A stretch of DNA of 64,000 nucleotides from Deinococcus carri (GCF_039545055.1 NZ_BAABRP010000015.1:1-64000), one strand, 5' to 3'. Shown: positions 15,225-29,973, numbered from the stretch's first letter. Made by a program: numbers and translations. The notes: generated by a model from the sequence alone, not told the origin.

Positions 15225-16121
15225 TTATTTGTACTGCGGCCAGGGCCACGTCTTGAAGGTCACGTCCTGCCACTTGGGGTGCATGCCCTCGTCTTCTTGC
15301 AAGTTGACCAGTTTCTGCATGGCGCACTTCTGGTAGTCCAGCAGCAGCTTTTTCTTGTCGGGGGTCTTGAAGTCGCGGGTCGCCAGCACGCTCTGCACGG
15401 CGATGGTGGGCACGCTCTGGGCACCGAGGTTGGGGTAGAACAGCTTGGCCGGCGTGTAGATGGTGTTCAGCTTGGGTGTGGAAGGCACGGCGAGCAGCTG
15501 CACGCCGCTGAGGTTCTTGACCCAGGCGGCAGGCTGCCCCACGACCGCCAGCACCGCGTCCACCTGTCCCGCTTGCAGGGCGGCAAAGGCTGAGGCCTGG
15601 TCCTTGAAGGTCTGAATCTGGTACGGCACCTCGGTCATCGCGCCCACCACCCGCGCCGTGATGATGCTGCCGCCCCAGGCCCCCACCTTTTTGCCCTTGA
15701 GGTCGGCGAAGTTCTGCACACCCGTCACCGTGGTCTTGCCCAGGATGTTCTTCTTGACCACGGCGGGCCGGGCGAACAGGTGAATTTCCTCGTGGTGCAG
15801 GGGCAGCAGCGCGCGGATGCCCTCCACCCGGGGGTCCTTGTCGATCTGCTGCCGGGCCTTGAGCACGTCGCTCTGCACAAAGGCCAGCGACACCTCGTTG
15901 TTCAGCAGCAGGTCGATGTTTTCCAGGCTGCCGCTGGTGCCGCGTTCGCGCAGGTAGGCGCTCTGGGTGCAGAGCTGGCCGACGTTCTTGAACATGGCGC
16001 TGTAGGTGCCGGTGGGGCTGCCCGTAGCGACATTCAGCATGGGCGGGGCCGCCTGGGCCGCTCCGAGCGTCAGCAGCGAGCCGAGAAGCAGGTGGGCGGG
16101 CGAGATGCGGGTCCGGGTCAT
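15225..16121 (-). CDS. TAXI-family solute-binding protein
   Basis: A 298-residue periplasmic receptor of the TAXI (TRAP-associated extracytoplasmic immunogenic) family. It has a signal peptide ending in AQAAP, then NVATGSPTGTYSAMFKNVG, the typical TAXI N-terminus, and two lobes of a binding protein. GGAGGT lies 5 bases before the ATG at 16121. TAXI receptors normally feed a fused TRAP permease for glutamate-like or other acids, but no permease is present here. The gene follows a coiled-coil membrane protein and a 60-residue membrane protein in one operon, so it may sense rather than transport. Confidence 0.87.
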   Translation of the reverse strand: MTRTRISPAHLLLGSLLTLGAAQAAPPMLNVATGSPTGTYSAMFKNVGQLCTQSAYLRERGTSGSLENIDLLLNNEVSLAFVQSDVLKARQQIDKDPRVEGIRALLPLHHEEIHLFARPAVVKKNILGKTTVTGVQNFADLKGKKVGAWGGSIITARVVGAMTEVPYQIQTFKDQASAFAALQAGQVDAVLAVVGQPAAWVKNLSGVQLLAVPSTPKLNTIYTPAKLFYPNLGAQSVPTIAVQSVLATRDFKTPDKKKLLLDYQKCAMQKLVNLQEDEGMHPKWQDVTFKTWPWPQYK

Positions 16122-16150
16122 GGGGTACCTCCGGGGGTGGGAAGCGGAAT

Positions 16151-16333
16151 TCACTTGAGGTCGCCGTAGCCGGGTTCACCGGACACTGGGGGTGTATTCG
16201 GCAGACCCTGTGACGGGCCACTCGGCGTCTGGGCCGCGTCACCGAACGCGCCGCGCTGATCGAGCAGCACCACGGCGATGCAGGCCAGCAGAATCAGGCC
16301 CAGCAGCGCCGCGAGGACGCGCACCCGGCTCAC
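16151..16333 (-). CDS. Small single-pass membrane protein
   Basis: A 60-residue protein with one membrane helix (residues about 6-24, VLAALLGLILLACIAVVLL), then a Pro/Gly-rich outer tail. The GTG start overlaps the stop codon of the upstream coiled-coil gene (GTGA) and the TAXI gene follows 29 bases later. It has no recognisable family. The coupling suggests a partner of the coiled-coil protein. Confidence 0.65.
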   Translation of the reverse strand: MSRVRVLAALLGLILLACIAVVLLDQRGAFGDAAQTPSGPSQGLPNTPPVSGEPGYGDLK

Positions 16334-17067
16334 GCGCCGCTCCCGCCGGGGCGCGCGCTGCGCTGGCCGGTCGCCAGGGCCTGGTCGAGCAGTTCGGCGT
16401 TGCGTCCGGCACGGCGAGCAATCTCCGACAGGGCCGATTCAGTCACGTGGCGGTCCTCGGCGCTGAGGTTGGCCTGCTGGAGGGCCGAGGCCACGTTGCC
16501 CTTGGCCTGCGCGAGCTGGGTGTCGATGCGGGCCTTTTTGATCTGGCGGTCGAACTCCGTGAGATCCTGCCGCAGGTCGTCGAGGTGGGTCTGCGCCCGC
16601 GCGAAGGCGTCGCGGCTCACCTGGAGGTCCTGCTCCCAGCGGGCCGTGTCGGCCGCGTCCATCTCGGCGCGGTTGGTATCGATCAGCCGCGCGAAGTCGG
16701 CGAGGTGCCCGTTGGCCTCGGCAAGCTGGCGGCCCTTGGCGGCGATCAGGTTCTCGAACTGCTGGCGCTGCACGATCAGGGTTTCCAGCGGCATTGCGCG
16801 CGCCACCGCCTCCTTGCCGCGCACCCGCACGGAATTCAGGGCCAGCAGCAGGGCGGGCATCAAAAAGATCACCGCCAGCACCGCCACGATCAGCGCCGCG
16901 ACGGTCACGGTGGTCAGGGCGACCCCCGCCACGGCCACCGCGGCCCCGGCCAGCGCCGCCAGCGCCAGCACCGCTCCCCCGGTGTACAGCGCCACCCGCG
17001 CGGGGGTGAGGGGACCTGCGGCGGGCCGGGTGGCTATCACCGTTTCCTGACGCACCGGTTTGCTCAT
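16330..17067 (-). CDS. Membrane-anchored coiled-coil protein
   Basis: The 245-residue protein has two adjacent hydrophobic segments near residues 26-46 and 51-77, followed by a long charged helix (about 90-230) with heptad-like spacing, so a coiled coil in the cytoplasm is likely. It resembles PspA/IM30 helices in composition but lacks their signatures, and I do not assign it. It leads an operon with a small membrane protein and a TAXI binding protein. A TATAAG box lies 5 bases before the ATG. Confidence 0.7.
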   Translation of the reverse strand: MSKPVRQETVIATRPAAGPLTPARVALYTGGAVLALAALAGAAVAVAGVALTTVTVAALIVAVLAVIFLMPALLLALNSVRVRGKEAVARAMPLETLIVQRQQFENLIAAKGRQLAEANGHLADFARLIDTNRAEMDAADTARWEQDLQVSRDAFARAQTHLDDLRQDLTEFDRQIKKARIDTQLAQAKGNVASALQQANLSAEDRHVTESALSEIARRAGRNAELLDQALATGQRSARPGGSGA

Positions 17068-17072
17068 AGCCT

Positions 17073-17078
17073 CTTATA
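17073..17078 (-). promoter_or_regulatory. Putative -10 box of the coiled-coil operon
   Basis: TATAAG followed by 5 bases and the ATG at 17067. Confidence 0.45.
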
Positions 17079-17163
17079 CGTCGGAACAGGTCAGGGCGTT
17101 GCCAGTTCCCGCGTTTCAGTCCCGCCCCTGGCCCACTGAAACGCGCCCTGTCAGGCTGCTGCC

Positions 17164-17846
17164 ATGACATTGACCCAGCAGGAGGTGCAGCGCGTGACGG
17201 ACCCGGCAGTGGCCCGCGCGCTCAGGCAGAACCATAGTTTTCTCGGGCAGTTCCTCCAGCCCCGCTCTCCCAGCGAGGTGACCCCGCGCCTGGGGATGGC
17301 CGCCAACCTCGCCCACCACCACGCCCGCAAGCTGGCTGAGCTGGGCCTGCTGTGGAGGCGAAACGCGAGGGCGGCAAGGTGTTTTACCAGCTCGCCGCGC
17401 GGGAGTTCCGGGTGCCCTCCGAGCTGCTGCCGCCGGGGGAGGAGGGGGGCAACGGCATGGCGGACCTGCGCGACCTGTCGGAAGCCTTCCTGCACGCCTA
17501 CGAGCGCTCGTGGGGCCTGATGCACGCGGGTGAGGAGGACGTGTACGGCTTTGGCGACCGCGAGCGCCCCGCCCGGCCCCAGCCCCTGCCGGATGCCCCC
17601 GCCGCTGAAGCCTTCCCCACCCACCTGGACCGGTTGACGCTGAGGCTCACGCCGGAACGTTTCCAGCGCCTCGCCCGCGCGCTGAGTGCCCTGCTGGACG
17701 AGGCCGCGGCGGAAGGCATCCGCGGGGATGGACAGCCCTGCACCTTCGCACTGCTGGCCTTTCAGGGGGTCACGGGGGCCGACGCGGAGAACTTCCGGGG
17801 AATCTCGCGGGGCACCAACTCCTTCCTGGGTGCCCCGGCGACCTGA
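17164..17846 (+). pseudogene. Winged-helix regulator with frameshift
   Basis: Two frames together encode one ArsR-like regulator. The first (from ATG 17164) gives a winged-helix domain ending in KLAELGLL near 17351; the continuation (from 17352 in another frame) starts VEAKREGGKVFYQLAAREFRVP, the wing of the same fold, and runs to 17846. One missing G in CTGCTGTGGAGGCG, compared with an expected CTGCTGGTGGAGGCG, would restore a single 228-residue protein. Either the gene is broken or the base was missed in sequencing. The C-terminal part is helical. It is convergent with the acyl-CoA dehydrogenase gene across a strong terminator. Confidence 0.75.
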
Positions 17847-17852
17847 GGCAGA

Positions 17853-17897
17853 CAACGAGAAACCCCCGCCCAGGCATCGGGCGGGGGTTTCTCGTTG
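17853..17897. terminator. Bidirectional terminator, 19-bp perfect stem
   Basis: CAACGAGAAACCCCCGCCC at 17853-17871 pairs perfectly with 17879-17897 around a 7-base loop. A- and T-rich flanks inside the arms (GAAAC/GTTTC) can act in both directions. It separates the regulator and the convergent acyl-CoA dehydrogenase. Confidence 0.85.
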
Positions 17898-17910
17898 CGG
17901 GTCCTGGCTG

Positions 17911-19749
<1,839 letters not shown>

Positions 19750-19808
19750 GTCTCGTCTCCTCCGCGCGGGCGCTTCGCCTCCGGGGGCGAGGATGCCCGG
19801 CATGTTTG

Positions 19809-19814
19809 ATTGTA
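19809..19814 (-). promoter_or_regulatory. -10 box of the acyl-CoA dehydrogenase gene
   Basis: TACAAT reads toward the dehydrogenase. A transcript from here would begin at or near ATG 19803 and include the ribosome-binding site for ATG 19749. Confidence 0.55.
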
Positions 19815-19845
19815 CCGAGTCTAAAACGTTCGGGGGCAAAAGTCA

Positions 19846-19861
19846 CGTGTGGCGCGTCACG
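19846..19861. promoter_or_regulatory. Inverted repeat, possible Crp-family site
   Basis: CGTGTGGCGCGTCACG is a short dyad (CGTG...CACG) between the acyl-CoA dehydrogenase and crp-type genes. It is only a loose match to a TGTGA/TCACA site. Confidence 0.3.
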
Positions 19862-19887
19862 GTCCTGTCCGGCCGGGCACTTTCGGG

Positions 19888-19893
19888 TATTCT
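19888..19893 (+). promoter_or_regulatory. -10 box of the Crp-type gene
   Basis: TATTCT lies 10 bases before the ATG, giving a very short leader. Confidence 0.45.
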
Positions 19894-19903
19894 GATCAGA
19901 ACC

Positions 19904-20593
<690 letters not shown>

Positions 20594-20726
20594 GACGGAC
20601 TCCGATGGAATCGTTGACGAAGTGATTCCATCCGGGCAGCGCGAGTGGGAGAAAAACGGGCTTCGGACGTGGAGTTTGCCCATCGGCTCTGTTCCGATGG
20701 CTAAACGGAACAGACGGACTCCGTAT
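20594..20726 (+). repeat. Stop-abutting element, copy C
   Basis: It starts at the base after the crp-type stop codon with GACGGACTCCG and ends with CGGACTCCGTAT. A hairpin GATGGAATC/GATTCCATC follows the left end, then CGGGCAGCGCGAG and a GGGAG motif shared in outline with copies at 30381, 32106 and 36931. Confidence 0.7.
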
Positions 20727-20931
20727 GAGCAATGGTGCCTACAGTTTTGCATCCTCTCGCGATAGGTGTATTCGAAAATAGCGTGTAGGGCGCAAAAAGC
20801 TCCTCTCCCCTTGCGGGGGACTCGCAGAGCTGCTTGCAGAGGGGTTGGGGAGGGGGGTGGACGGCAACGCCGTCCCAACGCTGAAAAGGTCCAGAAGGTT
20901 ATGAAACTGTCCGCACCATTGCTGAGCCGGG
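20727..20931. other. Non-coding remainder of a 338-base gap
   Basis: Between copy C and the alkA stop codon there is a G+C-rich hairpin region (CTCCTCTCCCCTTGCGGGGG... to GGGGTTGGGGAGG at about 20800-20860) and a short symmetric GGACGGCAACGCCGTCC at 20863-20879. I see no gene. Confidence 0.5.
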
Positions 20932-21618
20932 CTACAGCGGGTCGCTGGGAACGGTCCTGCCCCGCACCGCCTCCCCCCGCGCGGCTTCCCGCAGCCGCCC
21001 CGCCTCGGCCCACAGCACCCGCGCGGCGAGCGTGCGGTAGGGCGACCACGCGGCCACCCACTGCGCCTGGGCGGTCCCGGCGGGCAGGCCGGGCGACAGG
21101 CGGGCGAGGCCCTGGCGCAGCACCAGGTCCCCGAAGCTGAACACGTCGGGCCGCGCCAGCGCGAACATCAGGAACATCTCCACCGTCCAGCGCCCGATGC
21201 CGGGCAAGGGCGTGAGGGCCGCGATCACGGCCTCGTCCGGCAGCGTGGCGAGGTGCGCGAAGTCCACCTGACCCGACAGGGCAGCGTCGGCCAGGGCGCG
21301 CACGGTGCGGACCTTGGCCCACGACAGGCCCAGGGCGCGCAGGTCGTCGGGGGCGGCCCGCAGCAGCGTTTCCGGCGTCACGCGGCCCAGGGTCCCCTCC
21401 AGCCGCCCGTGAATGCTGGCCGCCGCCCGCGTGGAAAGCTGCTGCCCCACCACGCTCCGCACCAGCCGGCCGAAGGGGTCGGCGGCAGGCGTCAGCACCG
21501 GCAGGGGCGGCGTCCGGGCCAGCACCTCCGCCAGCGCCGGGTCGCGGGCCAGCCAGGCGAGCGCCCCGGCATGGTCGGTGAGTGGAACGAGGCTGGCAGC
21601 GGGCGGGAGGTCGGCCAT
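20932..21618 (-). CDS. alkA: 3-methyladenine DNA glycosylase, AlkA type
   Basis: A 228-residue HhH-GPD glycosylase that removes alkylated bases. The helix-hairpin-helix LTPLPGIGRWTVEMFLMFAL is followed by DVFSFGDLVLRQG with the catalytic aspartate. It lacks the N-terminal beta domain of E. coli AlkA, like the AlkA2-type enzyme of D. radiodurans. The start at 21618 gives the natural N-terminus; an ATG 11 codons earlier is in frame. Base-excision repair fits the genus. Confidence 0.93.
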   Translation of the reverse strand: MADLPPAASLVPLTDHAGALAWLARDPALAEVLARTPPLPVLTPAADPFGRLVRSVVGQQLSTRAAASIHGRLEGTLGRVTPETLLRAAPDDLRALGLSWAKVRTVRALADAALSGQVDFAHLATLPDEAVIAALTPLPGIGRWTVEMFLMFALARPDVFSFGDLVLRQGLARLSPGLPAGTAQAQWVAAWSPYRTLAARVLWAEAGRLREAARGEAVRGRTVPSDPL

Positions 21619-21724
21619 CGCCGCTATTGGAGCGCACCCGTTGCGGCCCATGCGTGAGCCGGGGGGCGGGGGAACGTGAAGGAAAGATACGTTCTTTTCC
21701 CTCGTACCTGACGGAGGTCAGGCC

Positions 21725-21730
21725 TAGCGT
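21725..21730 (+). promoter_or_regulatory. Leaderless -10 box of ybaY-like gene
   Basis: TAGCGT is followed by 6 bases and the ATG at 21737. Confidence 0.6.
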
Positions 21731-21736
21731 GGACTC

Positions 21737-22195
21737 ATGAAACGAATCATGACTCTCCTGCTGGCGGCCCTGGTCGCCGCCCCGGCCGCCGCGCAGACCA
21801 TCATCATCACCCGGCCCGCCACGCCCGCGGCCCAGACCAGCGTGCCCAGCCTGCAAGAGGTGCCCAGTGGCTGGCGCGTTCTGACCGGCCGCATCCGCGC
21901 TCCCCAGGAGGTCCGCCTCCCCGCCGGCAGCATGGTGGTGCTGAGCGTTCAGGACGTGACCCGCGTCAACGGCAACCACCCCACGCTGGTGAAGGTCAAC
22001 TTCCCCGCCACGCGCCTCTCGGCCCCCTATCAGGTCCAGTACAACCCGGCCCGCCTGAATCCCCGCCGCGTCTACGTGCTGAATGTCCGGGTCACCGGCC
22101 CGAACGGCAACGTGCTGTACACCAGCAGCCAGCAGCAGGAACTCCCGCGCACCCAGAACGCGGTGATGGACCTGCAGGTCAAGCCCGCGAGGTAA
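21737..22195 (+). CDS. YbaY-like secreted protein
   Basis: A 152-residue exported protein with a signal peptide cut near AAAQ (residues 18-20). The rest is a beta-rich domain ([20 protein letters not shown], then [12 protein letters not shown] and [12 protein letters not shown]) that resembles the YbaY/YscW-like family. There is no lipobox cysteine. It is probably periplasmic; its role is unknown. It has its own leaderless promoter and is convergent with an SDR gene, with a hairpin between. Confidence 0.75.
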   Translation: MKRIMTLLLAALVAAPAAAQTIIITRPATPAAQTSVPSLQEVPSGWRVLTGRIRAPQEVRLPAGSMVVLSVQDVTRVNGNHPTLVKVNFPATRLSAPYQVQYNPARLNPRRVYVLNVRVTGPNGNVLYTSSQQQELPRTQNAVMDLQVKPAR

Positions 22196-22210
22196 CAGCG
22201 ATCAGCTTCC

Positions 22211-22261
22211 AGCGGCCAGCCGCCAGCTTCCAGTTCTTGCTGGGTGCTGGCGGCTGGCCGC

Positions 22262-22262
<1 letters not shown>
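22211..22262. repeat. Word-type hairpin, 17-bp perfect arms
   Basis: AGCGGCCAGCCGCCAGC at 22211-22227 pairs perfectly with 22246-22262. It lies between the convergent ybaY-like and SDR stop codons, and its right arm reaches into the SDR stop codon. Confidence 0.7.
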
Positions 22263-22989
<727 letters not shown>

Positions 22990-22993
<4 letters not shown>

Positions 22994-23400
22994 GCTTTCC
23001 CCCGGCTCCGGGCCAGGTCCACCAGCGTCCGCGTCACGGTGTTGAGCGGGTAATCCGCCGCCTCCGCCAGCGGCACCCAGGCCCATTCCTCGATTTCCTC
23101 GTTGGGGGTGATGTCCGGCGTGTCCGCCCTGGCGAAGAAGTCCACCAGCAGCATGTGCGCGGGCTTGTGGAACTCCTCGCTCAGCACCGCCTCCTGCGTC
23201 TGCGCGTACCGCACGTCCGAGAGCGCCAGGCCCGTCTCCTCACGGAACTCGCGCCGCACGGCGTCCGCCAGCGTCTCGCCCCACTCCACCTTGCCCCCCG
23301 GCACGCCCCACCGCCCGCGCCATTTCGTCGTGCGGACCAGCAGGACGCGCCCGTCCGGTCCCCATACCAAGGCCCCCACGCAGACGACTGGTCTGTCCAT
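22990..23400 (-). CDS. Nudix hydrolase
   Basis: A 136-residue Nudix-domain protein. The Nudix box GX5EX7REUXEEXGU is present ([18 protein letters not shown], then REETGL) at residues about 35-58. It is MutT/NUDT1-like in size and could clean oxidised nucleotides or hydrolyse nucleoside diphosphate derivatives; the substrate is not known. Deinococcus genomes carry many Nudix genes. It has its own leaderless promoter and is coupled to the SDR gene downstream. Confidence 0.92.
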
Positions 23401-23407
23401 GACTGTC

Positions 23408-23413
23408 AGGGTA
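23408..23413 (-). promoter_or_regulatory. Leaderless -10 box of the Nudix gene
   Basis: TACCCT is followed by 7 bases and the ATG at 23400. Confidence 0.6.
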
Positions 23414-23422
23414 CGCGGTCGG

Positions 23423-23477
23423 CGGGACGCGGTGCGCGGTCAAAGCGCTTTTCCTGCATCCCGCGCACCGCGTCCCG
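23423..23477 (-). repeat. Stop-abutting word-type hairpin, 17-bp perfect arms
   Basis: On the minus strand the arm CGGGACGCGGTGCGCGG starts directly after the TAG of the ABC fusion gene and pairs perfectly with the second arm; the loop reads GCAGGAAAAGCGC. Confidence 0.7.
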
Positions 23478-24956
<1,479 letters not shown>

Positions 24957-24970
24957 GCCGCCCGCCTCCC

Positions 24971-25867
<897 letters not shown>

Positions 25868-26053
25868 GCGGCTCCCTCCAGCGGGGCGGAAACCAGGGGG
25901 CCGGGAGAAGGCGCGGGCCGAATCATGCCCGCCAGCCTAGCGCGGTGGGTGCGGGGCGGTACGTGGGAGGGGAGGGCTGCATAAGCGGGTGGTCAAGGCG
26001 GGCACATCCGCCCGTGGTGACGGGCGCGGGAGCATAGGGACCGGAGGCTCCTC

Positions 26054-26371
26054 ATGGACGAAGGCAAACCCGGCAGCACCCCCCAGGCGGCGTCCTACAT
26101 GGGCGCGGAGGGGGACACGCCCGACGCGAACACCAACCTCGACGCCAGCTTGCAGGGCGCAACCAGCCGTGCCGACCAGCAGGCCACCCGCAACATCGAG
26201 CAGCAGCACACCGAAACGGACGGCCTGCCCGCCGGGCTGGAGAAGCAGAGCGATCCCGCCAAGCAGATGGACAACAGCGGCCTGCTCGACCCCACCGGAG
26301 AGGGCCGGGACGCCGACATCATCGGCGCGAGCGGCGAGGACCGCAACGAGGAACGGGGCGGGGAACGCTGA
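26054..26371 (+). CDS. Disordered hydrophilic small protein
   Basis: A 105-residue acidic protein rich in Asp, Glu, Gln, Gly, Ser and Thr with almost no hydrophobic core, so it is probably unstructured. GGAGG lies 6 bases before the ATG. It has no family I recognise. Its composition resembles the 91-residue gene at 57933. Hydrophilic proteins of this kind are often desiccation- or stress-related, but that is inference. Confidence 0.65.
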   Translation: MDEGKPGSTPQAASYMGAEGDTPDANTNLDASLQGATSRADQQATRNIEQQHTETDGLPAGLEKQSDPAKQMDNSGLLDPTGEGRDADIIGASGEDRNEERGGER

Positions 26372-26490
26372 GCCGGATGCCCACGGCCCAGCAGCTCCCT
26401 TCCTGTCCACCCTTTTAATGTGGGTTGGGGAAGGATTCACCCGAACAGGACCGGGCGGCCCCTAGACTGCCTGGAGCGGAGGAACGACCT

Positions 26491-27168
26491 ATGAGCGCGA
26501 ACATGGACAACTCGAACAGCAAGGAAGCCAGCAAGAGCATGGACCAGAGCCGCCTGATCGGCGGTGCGGCCGGCGGTGCCCTGATGCTGCTGGGCCTGCG
26601 GAAGAAGGGCCTGATGGGCCTGGGGATGGCGGCGGTCGGGGGCTACCTCGCCTACCGCGCCGCGACCGGCAACGACCCCGTGATGGCGGCGGCAGGCCTC
26701 AGCGGCAACGCGGCGGCGGCCAAGCCGATCTTCGTGGAGCACAGCGTGGTGATCGACCGCCCCGCGCAGCAGGTCTATGCCTACTGGCGTCAACTGGAAA
26801 ATCTGCCGCGCATCATGAGCCACCTGGAGAGCGTCACGGTTCTCGACGAGCGCCGCAGCCGCTGGGTCGCCAAGGCCCCGCTGGGCACCCATGTCGAGTG
26901 GGAAGCCGAGATCGTGAACGACAAGCCCGGCGAGCGCATCGGCTGGCACAGCCTGCCCGGCGCGACCGTGGACAATGCGGGCAGCGTGCAGTTCGAGAGC
27001 CTGCCCAACGGTGGCACCCGCGTTCACGTCGCCCTCTCGTACCGTCCGCCCGCCGGGGCGCTAGGCGCGGCCGTCGCCAAGCTGTTCGGTGAGGAACCCA
27101 GCCAGCAGATCGCCGACGACCTCCAGAACTTCAAGCAGACCTTCGAGGGAGCCAACCCCCGGGCCTGA
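26491..27168 (+). CDS. SRPBCC-domain membrane-anchored protein
   Basis: A 225-residue protein: a short hydrophilic head, a Gly-rich hydrophobic stretch (residues about 22-60), then an SRPBCC/polyketide-cyclase-like domain ([20 protein letters not shown] near 88-107, with GERIGWHS and GSVQFES later). GGAGG lies 7-8 bases before the ATG; a TAGACT box precedes it at 26463. The domain has a ligand pocket; the ligand is unknown. Related proteins are common in Deinococcus and other stress-resistant bacteria. Confidence 0.82.
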   Translation: MSANMDNSNSKEASKSMDQSRLIGGAAGGALMLLGLRKKGLMGLGMAAVGGYLAYRAATGNDPVMAAAGLSGNAAAAKPIFVEHSVVIDRPAQQVYAYWRQLENLPRIMSHLESVTVLDERRSRWVAKAPLGTHVEWEAEIVNDKPGERIGWHSLPGATVDNAGSVQFESLPNGGTRVHVALSYRPPAGALGAAVAKLFGEEPSQQIADDLQNFKQTFEGANPRA

Positions 27169-27184
27169 TGCGGTCCAGCGGGAG

Positions 27185-27213
27185 GGAGCGGCGCGTAGAG
27201 TGCCGCTCCTTTT
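27185..27213 (+). terminator. Terminator of the SRPBCC gene
   Basis: GGAGCGGC pairs with GCCGCTCC around a 9-base loop and is followed by TTTT. Confidence 0.75.
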
Positions 27214-27232
27214 CCTTGTCGGACCAGAGGGG

Positions 27233-27263
27233 AGGGGCCGCCCAGCAGTTCCGGGCGGCCCCT
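27233..27263 (-). terminator. Probable hairpin at the 3' end of the lipoprotein gene
   Basis: AGGGGCCGCCC and GGGCGGCCCCT form an 11-bp stem 15 bases beyond the stop codon of the lipoprotein gene. A T-run is lacking. Confidence 0.45.
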
Positions 27264-27277
27264 TCCCCTGTCCGTGC

Positions 27278-27742
27278 TCACCAGTTCAGGTCGTAGCCGG
27301 TCACGCGCCCCGGCTGGGTCACGGTGAACGGCGTGGTGCTGGTGTTCACCAGGTTCCACCCGGCCTTCAGGCCCACCAGGTCGGCCAGCGCGCCGCCCCG
27401 GCTGTAGACGAGGTACTTCTGGTTGTCGTGGGTGCGCGGCTCGCCGCTGTTGTACTGCCGGTCGCTGTTGGTGTCCACGTAGGCGATGACCTGATACAGG
27501 CCCTCGGCGGGAGCAGCGGGCCAGTCCACCCCGAACACGCCCCGGTTGCCCAGCGACACGTCGATCTGCGGCACGTTGGCGTTCACCACGCCGCCCAGAC
27601 TCGCCCCCAACAGCGCCAGCCGGACGTTCCCGGCGGTGGGAGGGGTACCCGTCAACGTGCCCGTCACGTCATAGTTGGAGGGAGTGCCGAACAGCCCGCA
27701 GGAGGCGAGTGCCAGCGGCAGCAGCAGCAGCGTCCTTTTCAT
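27278..27742 (-). CDS. Lipoprotein of unknown function
   Basis: A 154-residue lipoprotein with signal LLLLPLALASC (lipidated cysteine at residue 15). The mature part is beta-rich (YDVTGTLTGTPPTAGNVRLA, VDTNSDRQYNSGEP, GWNLVNTS). It resembles an extracellular Ca-binding or carboxypeptidase-regulatory-like fold in outline but I do not assign a family. It is a likely envelope protein. No ribosome-binding site or leaderless box is obvious. Confidence 0.72.
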   Translation of the reverse strand: MKRTLLLLPLALASCGLFGTPSNYDVTGTLTGTPPTAGNVRLALLGASLGGVVNANVPQIDVSLGNRGVFGVDWPAAPAEGLYQVIAYVDTNSDRQYNSGEPRTHDNQKYLVYSRGGALADLVGLKAGWNLVNTSTTPFTVTQPGRVTGYDLNW

Positions 27743-27833
27743 GCGCTCAGCGTGAAGGAAAGGACCTCCCGGCGAGTTAGAGGCGGGTAAAACGGGGTTG
27801 GTCTCCCCGGAATGGGGCGGGCGTGGGGACGGG

Positions 27834-28141
<308 letters not shown>

Positions 28142-28145
<4 letters not shown>

Positions 28146-28768
28146 GGGACCTCCGGGGAACGCAGGCCCGCCAGCAGCATGTCCGCGTACCCCTCGGCCA
28201 CGTCGCGCGGGGTGAGGCTCCCGGCGGGGCGGTACCAGGTGTAGGCCCAGTTCACCGCCGAGAGAATCAGGTTCGCGGCCATCTTCACGTCCAGATCGGG
28301 GCGGAAGGTGCCCTCCGCGATGCCCTGCGTCAGCAGGTCACGGTAAAAGGTGTCGATGGTGTCGCGCCAGGCGGTCACGCGGCCGTAGGCGGCGGGCGAG
28401 AGGTGCTTCCACTCGTGAAAGAAGACGGTGGCGCTTTCCATGTTGTCGGCGATCACGCGGATGTGCCGCTGCATGGCCTCGCGCAGTTTCTGGTCGGCGG
28501 GCAGGGGCAGCTCGCGCAGGGTAAAGAGGGCCTCGTCGAACTGCTGCGCCGCGCTCTGCACGATCTCGACCAGCAGATCTTCCTTGCTGCTGATGTGCGC
28601 GTAGAGGCTGCCGCCCTGCATCCCCAGCTCCCCGGCCAGGTCGCGCATGCTGGTGGCGTGGTAGCCGCGCTCGGAAAAGAGGCGGCCCGCCACGTCGTAG
28701 ATCTGCTCGCGGCGCGACCTGGCCGGCAGGTCGGCGGCGGTGTCGGGGGTGGGGGCAGGGTCCGTCAT
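28142..28768 (-). CDS. TetR-family regulator
   Basis: A 208-residue TetR/AcrR repressor with an N-terminal helix-turn-helix ([20 protein letters not shown], then [20 protein letters not shown]) and a C-terminal ligand domain. The domain resembles the FadR/KstR-type regulators of acyl-CoA metabolism; that is a guess from the HTH and length. It is followed by an overlapping unknown gene and is divergent from hisC, with a dyad at 28819-28832 in the gap. Confidence 0.9.
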
Positions 28769-28818
28769 GGCGGGAAGGGCGCGTCGCGGCGTGGGGGCAG
28801 CCTAGCACGGGGGCAAAG

Positions 28819-28832
28819 CGAACGCCCGTTTG
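28819..28832. promoter_or_regulatory. Dyad between tetR-type gene and hisC
   Basis: CGAACGCCCGTTTG is a partial inverted repeat in the 116-base gap. It could be the TetR-type operator. Confidence 0.35.
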
Positions 28833-28884
28833 GCATGGGTGGACACCCGACCGCGCGGCCGGGCCGGGTGGTAGAACGGACAGC

Positions 28885-29973
28885 ATGACCCCCCAGACTC
28901 CCTTCCCGGCCCGGGTGCCGGACCTGAGCGGCGTGCGCGGTGCGGTGCGCGAGGTGCCCGCCTATCCCTTCACCCCCATCGACGTGCCCCACAAGCTCGA
29001 CCAGAACGAGAATCCCTACGATTTTCCGGCCGACCTCAAGCGCCTGGCGACCGAGCGGATGCTGGCGCGTCCCTGGAACCGTTACCCCGACCTGCACGCC
29101 GAGACCCTGGCCGCCCGCATCGCCGCCTTCGAGGACTGGGACCCGGCGGGCGTGGTCCTGACGCCGGGTAGCAACCTGCTGATCAAGCTCCTGACCGAAC
29201 TGGGCGGCATCGGCCAGACCGTCCTGACCGTCAGCCCCACCTTCAGCGTGTACACCCTGGAGGCGCAGATGCTCGGCGCGAACCTGGTGCAGGTGCCGCT
29301 CAACCCCGACTTCTCGCTGCCGGTGGAGGGCCTGAAGGCCGCCCTGCGGGACAACCCCCCCGGCGTGCTGTATGTCACGCAGCCCCACGCGCCCACCGGC
29401 TTCGTGGACGCCCAGGCCGCCGTGCGCGAGCTGGTAGAGGCCGCCGACGGCTGGGTGGTGGTGCTGGACGAGGCCTACTATCAGTACAGCGGCACCGACT
29501 CCCGCCCACTGGTGCGGGAGGGCGCGAACCGCCTGAGCCTGCGGACCTTCAGCAAGGCGTGGGGCCTGGCAGGCATTCGCCTGGGCTACGCGCTGACCAG
29601 CCCCACCCTGGCCGAGCATCTGCGGAAACTGGTTCCCGCCTTCAACATCGGCGTGCTGGCGGAAGCCGCCCTGGAGGTCGCGCTGGAGAACCCCGGCTAC
29701 GTGCAGGAGCGCGCCCAGGAAGTCCGGCGCGAGCGGGGGCGCATCCAGGCCGCCCTGCAAGACCACCCGCTCTGGCAGGTGCTGCCCTCCCAGGCCAACT
29801 TCTACCTGCTCCGCACCCCCGACGCCGAGGCCGCCTACCGCCACCTCCTGGACCACGGCATCGTGGTGCGCCGCCAGGACCGGCTGCCGGGGCTGACCGG
29901 GTGCCTGCGCGTCGCGGTGGGCACCCCAGCGGAGAACGACGCGCTGATCGCGGCGGCGCGGGCGTTCCGGTAG
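28885..29973 (+). CDS. hisC: Histidinol-phosphate aminotransferase
   Basis: A 362-residue fold-type I PLP enzyme that makes histidinol phosphate from imidazole-acetol phosphate with glutamate. [10 protein letters not shown] lies near residues 37-46, and the PLP lysine is in [15 protein letters not shown]. The sequence resembles HisC more than general aspartate aminotransferases, but the aromatic or imidazole substrate is not separable from sequence. TAGAAC lies 7 bases before the ATG, a near match to the leaderless box. It is divergent from the TetR-type gene and no other his gene is in view. Confidence 0.9.
   Translation: MTPQTPFPARVPDLSGVRGAVREVPAYPFTPIDVPHKLDQNENPYDFPADLKRLATERMLARPWNRYPDLHAETLAARIAAFEDWDPAGVVLTPGSNLLIKLLTELGGIGQTVLTVSPTFSVYTLEAQMLGANLVQVPLNPDFSLPVEGLKAALRDNPPGVLYVTQPHAPTGFVDAQAAVRELVEAADGWVVVLDEAYYQYSGTDSRPLVREGANRLSLRTFSKAWGLAGIRLGYALTSPTLAEHLRKLVPAFNIGVLAEAALEVALENPGYVQERAQEVRRERGRIQAALQDHPLWQVLPSQANFYLLRTPDAEAAYRHLLDHGIVVRRQDRLPGLTGCLRVAVGTPAENDALIAAARAFR

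Noticed and set aside
20594..20726. CRISPR or insertion sequence
   Set aside because: There are no equally spaced repeats and no transposase; copies are single and lie at stop codons.
28820..29973. Antisense frames over hisC and other genes
   Set aside because: High G+C keeps reverse frames open; they have no family motifs and no start signals.
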